This document shows positions 32,467-39,654 of a stretch of 39,654 nt of DNA, in pieces. Made by a program: the position numbers and the translations under genes. Under the pieces are notes generated by a model. The model did not search any database, was not told the origin of the DNA, and saw only the letters and a list, made by a program, of their open reading frames with translations. The first letter of the stretch is position 1; every line of letters begins with the position of its first letter. Source of the stretch: Bacillota bacterium (GTDB lineage: Bacteria; Bacillota; Clostridia; Caldicoprobacterales; DTU083); assembly GCA_029777885.1 (NCBI GenBank), contig JAKORJ010000096.1:1-39654 (forward strand), read 5' to 3'.

Positions 32467-33138
32467 TCAAGCAGAAAAATACAAGCTCGAAGCTATCAGG
32501 ATCTGGCCTGTGTAATAGGTAAGCAAATTCAATGCCGGGAACGACTTGGGCACTTTTCCGTTAAACTTTGCAAGGGCCAGGATCGCATCGGAGATCACGA
32601 ACAAAAGCGCGCCTGAAGCGACCATGCCCGCCTGAGTCAGCGGTATGGCATCGTTGTATAATAATGAGACAGCCTTGGACAGCATATATACTATTGCCAG
32701 CATATACAGCAAAACCGGGAGTTTCAGGCTGCCGACGTCCATCTTCAATGCTTTGTACGCAAACAGCAGGATAGCAATAAGAGCTGTAAACAGTATCACA
32801 TCCCATAAGTAAATCCCTGCCGTTAGAGTGAAGGCGATGCCGTAAATGATCTGAGTGACCAGGAAACAAGCAAGCCCGGCTATGAAAAAGATATTTTTGT
32901 AGCCATATACGAGCAGGATATCACCGAAAAAGGAAAATACCAGCCCGCTTATAATCATTGGTGTATATATCCCTTCCAGGCCTTTTATGATATATGCATG
33001 GATCGCTGCAGCCACAAAGCAAAGGCTGCATAAAGACTTGAATACAAGCCCCAGCTTAGCATTTTTTCTGTATTCGAACAATATCAAAAATATTAGGGAC
33101 ACAACCAGCAGCATAGCTATAATAAACGGAACAGGCAT
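32467..33138 (-). CDS. YhhN/TMEM86-family membrane protein (lysoplasmalogenase-like)
   Basis: The predicted protein is 223 residues with seven to eight hydrophobic segments. Conserved acidic and aromatic positions of the YhhN family are visible: LVFSFFGDILL, GALLFVISDAILALAKF and LLTYYTGQILIA. Some members hydrolyse the vinyl-ether bond of lysoplasmalogens; plasmalogens are common in anaerobic clostridia, so this activity is plausible. GGAGGG lies about 10 nt before the ATG. It has a separate start from the GH10 gene 115 nt downstream. Confidence 0.8.
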   Translation of the reverse strand: MPVPFIIAMLLVVSLIFLILFEYRKNAKLGLVFKSLCSLCFVAAAIHAYIIKGLEGIYTPMIISGLVFSFFGDILLVYGYKNIFFIAGLACFLVTQIIYGIAFTLTAGIYLWDVILFTALIAILLFAYKALKMDVGSLKLPVLLYMLAIVYMLSKAVSLLYNDAIPLTQAGMVASGALLFVISDAILALAKFNGKVPKSFPALNLLTYYTGQILIASSLYFSA

Positions 33139-33226
33139 ATTATACTACCCTCCTTACACTCTTTTCACTATATACTATGCCGCAGAAGCTTCTATAAATC
33201 AATCATATCGCTAAATGCTGACAATG

Positions 33227-34360
33227 TTATAAATCCAGCATTTCATAGGTCAGATCCCTGATCGCCGGATGCACCTTTTCATAGGCTAAGCCGCAGTTAC
33301 GGACGTGCTGGGCATAGAATATCGCAAGGCGATTGTCGGTATCTATCAACGCATAAGCGCCAGCGGCACCGTCCCAGCCGAACTCGCCCAGAGGACTCCT
33401 TGAACGGGACATTTCCTTGTCGACCAGGGTGCGGACCCCAAGGCCGTAGCTGTATCCGATCTTACCGAGCTGTCTGAAGTCCTTTTTGGATACCTCATGC
33501 AGTTGATCCTGGCGCATCAGATCGATAGACCCTGCATCAAGGACCTTGTATCCGTCTGCGCTTGTTCCGCCGTTGCACATTGCGTCCAGAAAGAGGATAT
33601 AATCATTTACGGTAGATATCAGCCCTGCCCCTCCGCTTTCGTAGTTTTCGGATAGGACATAGCAGTTGTCCGATGTCATTCTGACAGAAGTATTAGTTTC
33701 AGGGCGGTATTCAAACTGCTCAGACATATTGGCCTCGCGGTCAGCTGTCAGTTCAAATCCCGTGTCAGCCATCCCGAGCGGATCAAAAATATTCTTCATA
33801 AGATATTCACCAAACCTCAGGCCTGAAACCACCTCAATAACGGCACCAAGCACATCATGGCTAAGGCTGTACTTGTACCGAGTACCCGGTTCAAAGTCAA
33901 GCGGCTCTTCCGCCAAGGCTTTTATGACCTCCCTTGTAGTTGCTTTTCCCGCCGTTTCCTTGAGCACCCTTTGGATAGACGGAAGCCCAAGGTCATAATT
34001 CAGCCCGCTTTGCATGGTCATCAGGTGCCTTATCGTCATCGTGTTCCTGGCAGGTTCAAAACCCGAACCCGTTTTTACCATCAGGTTTTTGTACTCCGGC
34101 AGGTATTCATATACAGGATCATCAAGACCGATGCTGCCCTTTTCTATCAGCTGCATGACTGCCGTACAGGTGATAAGCTTCGTGGCTGAATACAGCCAGT
34201 ATGTCGTTTTTTCGGATATGGGTCTTTTTTTCGCTTCATCAGCGAAACCTGCCATGTGCCTGAACACAGGCTTATGCTCATGGTATACGACCAGGTCGCA
34301 TCCCGGTATCCCCTTCTCCTCCAGTGAGTCAAGAAAATCAACCAATGGTTTTTTATCCAT
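33227..34360 (-). CDS. Serine hydrolase, class C beta-lactamase/DD-peptidase fold
   Basis: The predicted protein is 377 residues and has no signal peptide, suggesting a cytoplasmic esterase-like enzyme. The nucleophile motif SATK (Ser58, Lys61) fits SxxK, and Tyr in YKYSLSHDVLG fits the YxN/YSx position. FGWDGAAGAY supplies the third motif in the GxxG form seen in esterases rather than KTG. Members include beta-lactamases, DD-peptidases and EstB-like esterases; the lack of export argues against a penicillin target role. GGGAGG precedes the ATG by 7 nt. It lies 30 nt after uvrA and is probably cotranscribed. Confidence 0.82.
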   Translation of the reverse strand: MDKKPLVDFLDSLEEKGIPGCDLVVYHEHKPVFRHMAGFADEAKKRPISEKTTYWLYSATKLITCTAVMQLIEKGSIGLDDPVYEYLPEYKNLMVKTGSGFEPARNTMTIRHLMTMQSGLNYDLGLPSIQRVLKETAGKATTREVIKALAEEPLDFEPGTRYKYSLSHDVLGAVIEVVSGLRFGEYLMKNIFDPLGMADTGFELTADREANMSEQFEYRPETNTSVRMTSDNCYVLSENYESGGAGLISTVNDYILFLDAMCNGGTSADGYKVLDAGSIDLMRQDQLHEVSKKDFRQLGKIGYSYGLGVRTLVDKEMSRSRSPLGEFGWDGAAGAYALIDTDNRLAIFYAQHVRNCGLAYEKVHPAIRDLTYEMLDL

Positions 34361-34390
34361 ATGAAAACCTCCCTGATAAATCGAGATATT

Positions 34391-37231
34391 TCATCTGCGT
34401 ACCAGATACTTCTTAAGGTATTGCCCGGTATATGATCTCGGATCAGCTGCCACTTCCTCCGGTGTCCCCCGGGCTACTATCTCACCGCCGCTGTCACCAC
34501 CCTCAGGGCCAAGGTCGATTATATGATCCGCGGTTTTGATGACATCCATGTTGTGCTCTATCACAACTACTGTATTGCCGTTATCTACCAGCTTATGCAG
34601 CACATCGATCAGCTTGTGCACATCGGCAAAGTGCAGGCCGGTGGTAGGCTCATCAAGTACATACATGGTCCTGCCCGTACTCACCTTGCTCAGCTCTGCA
34701 GCCAGCTTCACCCGCTGGGCTTCACCGCCTGAAAGGGTGGGAGATGGCTGTCCCAGCTTGATATATGACAGCCCGACATCGTGCAAGGTTTTGATCTTCC
34801 TGTGTATGGACCGGATGTTTTCGAAAAACGGCAGCGCTTCCTCGACCGTCATTTCGAGCACATCATGGATGTTTTTGCCCTTGTACCTGATTTCCAGGGT
34901 TTCACGGTTGTACCGCTTACCTCCGCATACATCACATGGTACGTATACATCCGCCATGAAATGCATTTCCACCTTGATTATCCCGTCCCCCTTGCAGGCT
35001 TCACACCTGCCCCCGGACACGTTGAAGCTGAACCGCCCCTTTTTGTAGCCCCGCATCCTGGCATCCGGAGTGGCGGCAAACAAGTCCCTTATAAGGTCAA
35101 AGACACCTATATAGGTTGCAGGGTTGGACCGCGGAGTCCTCCCGATCGGATCCTGATCGATATTTATCACCTTGTCCAGGTACTGCGAGCCTTCCAGCTT
35201 ATCATACCTGCCCGGCCTTGTCCGGGCACGGTTCAAGGCATTGGCCAGGGCTTTATACAGGATCTCATTGACCAAGGTGCTCTTGCCTGAGCCTGAAACT
35301 CCGGTCACACATATGAATGTGCCCAGGGGAAAAGCAACATCTATATTTTTTAAGTTGTTTTCCTTTGCCCCATTTATAGTCAAATACTTATCGGATCTTC
35401 TTCTTGCCTTGGGTACAGGTATCGACAGCCTGCCGCTCAAATATGCGCCGGTCACTGAGTTTGGGTTTTCTATAAGGTCTTTAACAGTCCCGCAGGCGAT
35501 CACCTCTCCCCCGTGCTCCCCCGCTCCTGGACCCATGTCGACTACATAGTCGGCAGCGCGTATCGTGTCCTCATCGTGTTCTACCACAATAACGCTGTTG
35601 CCAAGGTCCCGCATCTTCTTCAGTGCATTGAGCAGCTTGTCGTTGTCCCGCTGGTGCAATCCTATGCTTGGTTCATCCAGTATATAATCCACGCCGACAA
35701 GGCCTGACCCTATCTGGGTAGCCAGCCGGATCCGCTGCATCTCACCACCGGACAAGGTGCTGGCAGCCCGGGACAGGGTGAGGTAGTCCAGCCCTACATC
35801 CGCCAAAAACCGGATCCTGGCCCGGATCTCTTTCAGCACCTGCTTTACTATCGCATACTGGTATTCACTCAGCTTAAGGCTCGAGAAGAAATCCTGCAAA
35901 TCTTTAATGGACAAGGCGGTAAGCTCAGCTATGTTCATGCCTCCGACCGTTACAGCCAGGGACTCCATTTTTAGCCTTTGCCCCCGGCAGGCTTTGCAGG
36001 TGATCGTACGCATGTACGGCTCGTACTGTGCCCTCATTTCGTCATTGAAGGCCTCATTGTAGTGCCTTTCCACATGCTTTAAAAGCCCTTCAAAGGCGAT
36101 ATCGTAAGTCTTGCTTCCCCACCGGCCTTCATAATAGACCTTGACTGTCCGGTCAGTGCCATAGAGCAGGATATCCTGGATCTCTTTAGGGTATGACTCA
36201 AAGGGAACATCCAGGGAGAAACCAAACTCCTCGGCCAGGGCTTCGAGTATGGCACGTGTAAAGCTTCCCTTTGATTTGCTTGACTGCCAGCCATACACTG
36301 CGATGGCACCTTCATCTATACTCAGGCTCTTGTCAGGTATCATCAGGTCCTCGTCAAACTCCAGCTTATATCCCAATCCTGTGCATTCCGGGCAGACGCC
36401 GACGGGGCTGTTGAAGGAAAAGCTCCTTGGCTCAACCTCCGGGATACTTAAGTTGCAGTCCGGGCACGCCAAGCGATCGGTGAATATTAGCTGCCCGCCA
36501 TCCGGCAGCTTGACCCCTGCCATGCCCTGTGACAGGTTCAGGGCATTTTCCAGTGAATCCGCCAGACGTGCCTGTATTCCCGGCTTGATTATCAGCCTGT
36601 CTATCACAATATCGATATCATGTGCTGTGTCCTTGTCCAAAGTCAATCCTTCCGACAGATCGACCTGCCTGCCGTCTATTATCAGGCGCACATATCCGCT
36701 TTTCCTGGCCTGGGCGATAACCTTTTCATGGGGACCCTTTTTACCCCTTATAACCGGGGAAACAATGATGATCCTCGTTCCCCCAGGCAGCTCCATTACC
36801 CGGTCTGTCATCTGGTCTATGGACATGTGCTTTATCTCCCTGCCGCATTCCGGGCAATGGGGCACCCCAATCCTGGCATACAGCAGCCTTAGATAGTCGT
36901 AAATCTCCGTGACGGTGCCGACCGTTGATCTTGGGTTGTTGCTAGTGGATTTCTGGGATATGGATATTGCAGGTGAAATGCCTTCGATGGACAAAACGTC
37001 CGGCTTTTTCATCTGCCCCATAAACTGTCTTGCATAGGAAGACAAGGATTCCATATACCTTCTTTGCCCGTCAGCATATATAGTATCAAAGGCAAGGGAT
37101 GATTTGCCTGAGCCACTTAAGCCCGTTATGACAACCAGCTTATGCTTTGGTATGCTTATATCTATGTTTTTCAGATTGTGCTCCCTGGCACCTTTTATCC
37201 TTAGGTATTCAATGCTTGCTATTGCTATCAA
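34391..37231 (-). CDS. uvrA: Excinuclease ABC subunit A
   Basis: The predicted protein is 946 residues, normal for UvrA. It carries two ABC modules: Walker [15 protein letters not shown] and [15 protein letters not shown], with signatures [12 protein letters not shown] and [12 protein letters not shown]. Zinc modules are visible at CPDC...CPEC and CEAC...CDVCGG. It finds DNA lesions and loads UvrB in nucleotide excision repair; uvrB and uvrC are not in the window. The start is uncertain: the in-frame TTG at 37231 touches the SD (AAAGGA, 1 nt), and family alignment suggests translation beginning a few codons later, where only ATA or ATT codons occur. A serine-hydrolase gene follows. Confidence 0.95.
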   Translation of the reverse strand: MIAIASIEYLRIKGAREHNLKNIDISIPKHKLVVITGLSGSGKSSLAFDTIYADGQRRYMESLSSYARQFMGQMKKPDVLSIEGISPAISISQKSTSNNPRSTVGTVTEIYDYLRLLYARIGVPHCPECGREIKHMSIDQMTDRVMELPGGTRIIIVSPVIRGKKGPHEKVIAQARKSGYVRLIIDGRQVDLSEGLTLDKDTAHDIDIVIDRLIIKPGIQARLADSLENALNLSQGMAGVKLPDGGQLIFTDRLACPDCNLSIPEVEPRSFSFNSPVGVCPECTGLGYKLEFDEDLMIPDKSLSIDEGAIAVYGWQSSKSKGSFTRAILEALAEEFGFSLDVPFESYPKEIQDILLYGTDRTVKVYYEGRWGSKTYDIAFEGLLKHVERHYNEAFNDEMRAQYEPYMRTITCKACRGQRLKMESLAVTVGGMNIAELTALSIKDLQDFFSSLKLSEYQYAIVKQVLKEIRARIRFLADVGLDYLTLSRAASTLSGGEMQRIRLATQIGSGLVGVDYILDEPSIGLHQRDNDKLLNALKKMRDLGNSVIVVEHDEDTIRAADYVVDMGPGAGEHGGEVIACGTVKDLIENPNSVTGAYLSGRLSIPVPKARRRSDKYLTINGAKENNLKNIDVAFPLGTFICVTGVSGSGKSTLVNEILYKALANALNRARTRPGRYDKLEGSQYLDKVINIDQDPIGRTPRSNPATYIGVFDLIRDLFAATPDARMRGYKKGRFSFNVSGGRCEACKGDGIIKVEMHFMADVYVPCDVCGGKRYNRETLEIRYKGKNIHDVLEMTVEEALPFFENIRSIHRKIKTLHDVGLSYIKLGQPSPTLSGGEAQRVKLAAELSKVSTGRTMYVLDEPTTGLHFADVHKLIDVLHKLVDNGNTVVVIEHNMDVIKTADHIIDLGPEGGDSGGEIVARGTPEEVAADPRSYTGQYLKKYLVRR

Positions 37232-37293
37232 TCCTTTCTGTTTATCATATTAGGCGATTTTTCGGATCATGGCAATAGACAATTCCTGCATGT

Positions 37294-37317
37294 AAAAAGC
37301 CCGCTGTACACGGGCTT
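37294..37317 (-). terminator. Terminator after mgtE
   Basis: On the minus strand GCCCG and CGGGC (37299-37303 with 37311-37315, plus flanking A-T pairs) form a stem followed by TTTTTAC. It lies about 25 nt past the mgtE stop and separates it from uvrA. Confidence 0.8.
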
Positions 37318-37340
37318 AAAAAGCGATTCTATACAGGATT

Positions 37341-38672
37341 TCATATATGCAAGAGCCACGTTGCCAATGTAAAGTATGTTGACAGCACTATAGCATCGAC
37401 TATCGTGGTAATGAAGGGGCTTGCCATTATTGCGGGATCAAGTCTGAGTTTTTTCGCAATAATCGGTAATGATCCGCCAATTACCTTTGCCAGGATTACT
37501 GTTATATATAAACTCATGCAAACTACTAAAGATATAAGCAAATCTGTTCCTTCTATAAAATAGATTCTCAAGAAATTTACTACTGTCAATACTGCGCCGA
37601 CAATCAAGCTTACCCTGAACTCTTTCCAGATTACTCTTAAAATATCATTTAGCTTAAGCTCATTTAATGCCAGGCCGCGTATGACGAGGGTTGCTGATTG
37701 TGATCCAGCATTTCCGCTTGTATCCATAAGCATTGGTATATAAGCTGCCAGTACGACGACAGACTGAAGCACATCGTTGAACCTTCTTATTATATACCCT
37801 GTAAAAGTGCTTGATATCATAAGTACCAACAGCCACACGACTCTGTTTTGGGCCAGTTTGATGACACGTGTCTTCAAATACTCCTCTTCCGAGGGCTGCA
37901 TAGCAGCCATAACATGGAAGTCCTCTGTATTTTCCTGTTCAATGATATCAACGATATCGTCGATGGTAATGATACCGACTAGCCTGTTTTCCTTGTCGAC
38001 TACCGGCATTACCAGCAGGTCGTACTTCTTGAACAGGTCTGCGATCTCTTCCTGATCCATATGGGTGTGTATGGATACTATGTTGGTATCCATCAGGTCC
38101 TTGACCAAAGCTGTTTCATCACTCAGGATCAGCTTCCTTATTGAGACAGCGCCCTCCAGCTTGCGGTTGTTGTTAGTGACATAGCATACATCTATCGTTT
38201 CCTTGTCGATCGCTGTCTCCCTGATGTGCCGGATGGCTTCGCCAACAGTCATCTCTTTTCTTAAGTCAACGTATTCTATGGTCATAAGGCTGCCGGCCGA
38301 GTAATCCGGATACATCAGGAGCTGGTTGATTATCTTCCGTTCCTGCTCGCCAATGTTCTTGAGTATTTTCTTGACCACATTGGCGGGCATCTCTTCCAGC
38401 AGGTCGACTGTATCATCCATAAACAGCTCGTCTATGATGCCTTTGATCTCCCTGTCGGTGATAGACTCTATGATATACCTCTGCTGCTCATTGGACATGT
38501 AGCTGAAAACTTCAGCCGCCAACTCCTTTGGCAAAAGCCGGAAAACTATCAATGATTTATCTTCCTCAAGCTCACTTAGAAACTGGGCAATATCTACTAC
38601 ATTCTGTTTGATAAGCTCATTTCTTGTTTCAGTGTATTTGCCCTCATTGATCAGCTCTATGATTTTTTCCAT
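37341..38672 (-). CDS. mgtE: MgtE-family magnesium transporter
   Basis: The predicted protein is 443 residues. An N-terminal helical MgtE domain (residues about 10-125) is followed by two CBS domains (about 130-250, with LVMPVVDKENRLVGIITIDDI split over the second) that sense cytoplasmic Mg. Five membrane helices come last, with the signature MDTSGNAGSQSATL and LDPAIMASPFITTIVDA near the pore. It is a Mg-gated channel in the cell membrane. The ATG at 38672 has AAGGAG 8 nt upstream; a GTG three codons earlier is poorly placed. An M-box riboswitch controls it, which fits feedback by magnesium. Confidence 0.95.
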   Translation of the reverse strand: MEKIIELINEGKYTETRNELIKQNVVDIAQFLSELEEDKSLIVFRLLPKELAAEVFSYMSNEQQRYIIESITDREIKGIIDELFMDDTVDLLEEMPANVVKKILKNIGEQERKIINQLLMYPDYSAGSLMTIEYVDLRKEMTVGEAIRHIRETAIDKETIDVCYVTNNNRKLEGAVSIRKLILSDETALVKDLMDTNIVSIHTHMDQEEIADLFKKYDLLVMPVVDKENRLVGIITIDDIVDIIEQENTEDFHVMAAMQPSEEEYLKTRVIKLAQNRVVWLLVLMISSTFTGYIIRRFNDVLQSVVVLAAYIPMLMDTSGNAGSQSATLVIRGLALNELKLNDILRVIWKEFRVSLIVGAVLTVVNFLRIYFIEGTDLLISLVVCMSLYITVILAKVIGGSLPIIAKKLRLDPAIMASPFITTIVDAIVLSTYFTLATWLLHI

Positions 38673-38691
38673 TGCAGTCACTCCTTCCTAG

Positions 38692-38727
38692 GGGACTACA
38701 ACCCGCGCTGGTGACAGTTATAGTCCC
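38692..38727 (-). other. Stem-loop directly upstream of the mgtE ribosome-binding site
   Basis: On the minus strand an 11-bp stem (38717-38727 with 38692-38702, one G-U pair) encloses a 14-nt loop and ends about 5 nt before the SD. It is separate from the M-box terminator and has no U-tract. A role in mRNA stability or initiation is possible. Confidence 0.5.
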
Positions 38728-38839
38728 GGCTTTCATTTGATAGTCTATTCTTACTACAAGGTAAAGGATCAGGGTAATCCATAACCATCACCACCCTCTT
38801 TCAAGCAATATTTTTAACATATATGCTTCATTTATAAAC

Positions 38840-38864
38840 AAAAAAGCCTTCAACAAGTGAAGGC
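38840..38864 (-). terminator. M-box expression-platform terminator
   Basis: On the minus strand GCCTTCA (38858-38864) pairs with TGAAGGC (38846-38852), followed by TTTTTT. The M-box 3' segment CAACGAGTGAAG can instead pair with CTTCACTTGTTG of this stem (12 bp, one G-U), an antiterminator. Confidence 0.9.
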
Positions 38865-39048
38865 ATTTAAAACATAATATCACTCTTCACTCGTTGAGCT
38901 TTGGCACTATACAGCGTAGGACCGATTGCCAGCTGCGTTAAGCTATACCTTAATCCGATAAAGCCTGTTGACCCGTTGGCGTCTTTCGACGTTTCGGGGT
39001 AGCAGCATATATCCGTATAGTAGCCTCACCTAACAAAGAATATTTATT
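38865..39048 (-). promoter_or_regulatory. M-box (ykoK) magnesium riboswitch
   Basis: On the minus strand all M-box landmarks are present in order: GTTAGGTGAGGCTACTATACG, trimmed here to its core GTTAGGTGAGGC with TATACGG, then GCTGCTACCCC, AACGTCGAAAGACGCCAA, GGGTCAACAGGCTTTATCGG, CAGCTGGCAA and CTGTATAGTGCCAAAGCTCA with ACGA. Mg binding should keep the CTCAACGA strand in helix P1 and let the terminator at 38840-38864 form; low Mg should free it as an antiterminator and express mgtE. Confidence 0.93.
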
Positions 39049-39055
39049 CGTTGTC

Positions 39056-39084
39056 ATTATAACACTTATCATATGATAATACAA
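39056..39084 (-). promoter_or_regulatory. Promoter of the M-box/mgtE transcript
   Basis: On the minus strand TTGTAT (39079-39084), a 17-nt spacer and TATAAT (39056-39061). A perfect 14-bp palindrome, TTATCATATGATAA (39066-39079), fills the spacer and touches the -35. Confidence 0.8.
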
Positions 39085-39199
39085 CACGAGCTGCGCTATA
39101 TTGTCCCAGAAAAGCCATACTTAATAATTCAGGCATTGCATAATAATGATAAGTTCTGTAATACTTAATTAATAGTTTCTATATCGAAGAGAGTCAAAA

Positions 39200-39409
39200 A
39201 TGGACACTAGAAGAGCATTCAAATATATAATAATGATGGCGGTAATAATTGCTGGCTCAGTGTTATTTATAGCTCTTATATCAGGCTGTGCAGACGGGAT
39301 TGCCAACACAACACCTACACCTATTATACCCGTTGGAACCTTGAGCCTGTATATTAGGCTTGAAAGTATAAGTCCATCAATATCCATCAGAGAACTAAAA
39401 CTAACTTGA
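39200..39409 (+). pseudogene. Lipoprotein gene fragment running into the CRISPR array
   Basis: The open frame is 69 codons. It begins with a basic N-terminus, a hydrophobic stretch and lipobox LISGC (lipidation predicted at Cys30), then a Thr/Pro linker (NTTPTPIIPVG), as in real lipoproteins. From 39366 the reading frame is CRISPR repeat, and the stop falls in the first spacer, so the last dozen residues are not original coding sequence. GAAGAGAG precedes the ATG. The likely reading is a lipoprotein gene whose body was lost or displaced at the array boundary; a very short genuine lipoprotein is the alternative. Confidence 0.45.
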
Positions 39410-39654
39410 GATATTGCCCCACTTGCAACTGGTATAAGTCCATCAATATCCATCAGAGAACTAAAACAGGTCTAACTCCAAAACCATCAATAGTTTGGTA
39501 TAAGTCCATCAATATCCATCAGAGAACTAAAACTTCCCGGTAAAACTTTTCTCTGTCTGCCCTGTATAAGTCCATCAATATCCATCAGAGAACTAAAACT
39601 TCCTGTGTTTTTTCTGTTTCTGCTTTTAAGTATAAGTCCATCAGTATCCATCAG
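39366..39654. CRISPR. CRISPR array, five repeats seen, continues beyond the window
   Basis: Four complete 36-bp repeats start at 39366, 39432, 39498 and 39564, and a fifth begins at 39630 and is cut by the window edge after 25 bp. They begin GTATAAGTCC and end GAACTAAAAC. The four spacers (39402-39431, 39468-39497, 39534-39563, 39600-39629) are each exactly 30 bp and unrelated to one another. The complete repeats are identical; the fifth has A to G at repeat position 15. The 36/30 geometry, weak internal pairing and a reverse complement starting GTTTTAG suggest a type II (Cas9) array with crRNA read leftward. No cas gene or tracrRNA is visible in the window. Confidence 0.95.

Noticed and set aside
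39100-39199. CRISPR leader to the left of the array
   Set aside because: The region is AT-rich but next to a lipoprotein-like frame, and the repeat orientation inferred from type II similarity points to a leader on the right; evidence is too thin to annotate.
39366-39654. Type VI (Cas13) or type V repeat
   Set aside because: The repeat end CTAAAAC resembles Cas13 repeats, but the GC-rich hairpin typical of them is missing; the Cas12a TCTACT...GTAGAT signature is also absent.

Overview
The window reads as a chromosomal segment of a strictly anaerobic, low-to-moderate GC member of the Bacillota, most likely class Clostridia. The grounds are three Gram-positive-type cis-regulatory RNAs (T-box, M-box and a ydaO-type c-di-AMP riboswitch), Gram-positive Shine-Dalgarno sequences, near-consensus sigma-A promoters (TTGnnn, 17 bp, TATAAT, often with an extended TGG -10), several lipoproteins, and oxygen-sensitive chemistry typical of anaerobes (2-hydroxyacyl-CoA dehydratase activase, Re-citrate-synthase-like enzyme). 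The species cannot be named from the sequence.

Layout. Positions 1-2128: TtcA-like tRNA thiolase and a DUF3810 membrane metalloprotease-like protein (minus strand). 2262-3374: UroD/methylcobamide-methyltransferase-like protein (plus), sharing a divergent promoter with DUF3810. 3371-12627: a small membrane protein, then an oligopeptide ABC transporter operon (oppA-B-C-D-F, read leftward) that continues into a one-helix membrane protein and an InlB-repeat-like lipoprotein. 13018-13869: sugar-phosphate isomerase-like TIM barrel. 14041-18262 (plus): a twin-module CoA-dehydratase activase and an overlapping dehydratase-like partner. 18279-24711: branched-chain amino-acid transporter livK-H-M-G-F followed by a CBS-ACT sensor-like protein and galE. 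24934-26604: Re-citrate-synthase/homocitrate-synthase-like gene under a c-di-AMP riboswitch. 26618-29737: TrpXYZ-type ABC transporter under a T-box whose specifier appears to be UUC (Phe). 29754-33138: a membrane protein, tRNA-Leu(CAG), a signal-less GH10 xylanase and a YhhN protein. 33227-37231: uvrA followed by a serine hydrolase. 37341-39084: mgtE under an M-box. 39366 to the right edge: a CRISPR array (36-bp repeats, 30-bp spacers) preceded by a lipoprotein gene fragment.

Functional theme: amino-acid and peptide import (three ABC systems) combined with RNA-level control. Each of the three riboswitch-type leaders has a recognisable promoter, aptamer or tRNA-sensing domain and intrinsic terminator. 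The most interesting points are the c-di-AMP riboswitch on a citrate/homocitrate-forming enzyme, the Phe-type T-box on an uncharacterised aromatic amino-acid importer, the split twin-activase system, the CBS-ACT protein embedded in the liv operon, and the CRISPR array, whose repeat geometry suggests type II and whose cas genes lie outside the window. No wholly new system could be proven from this sequence alone.
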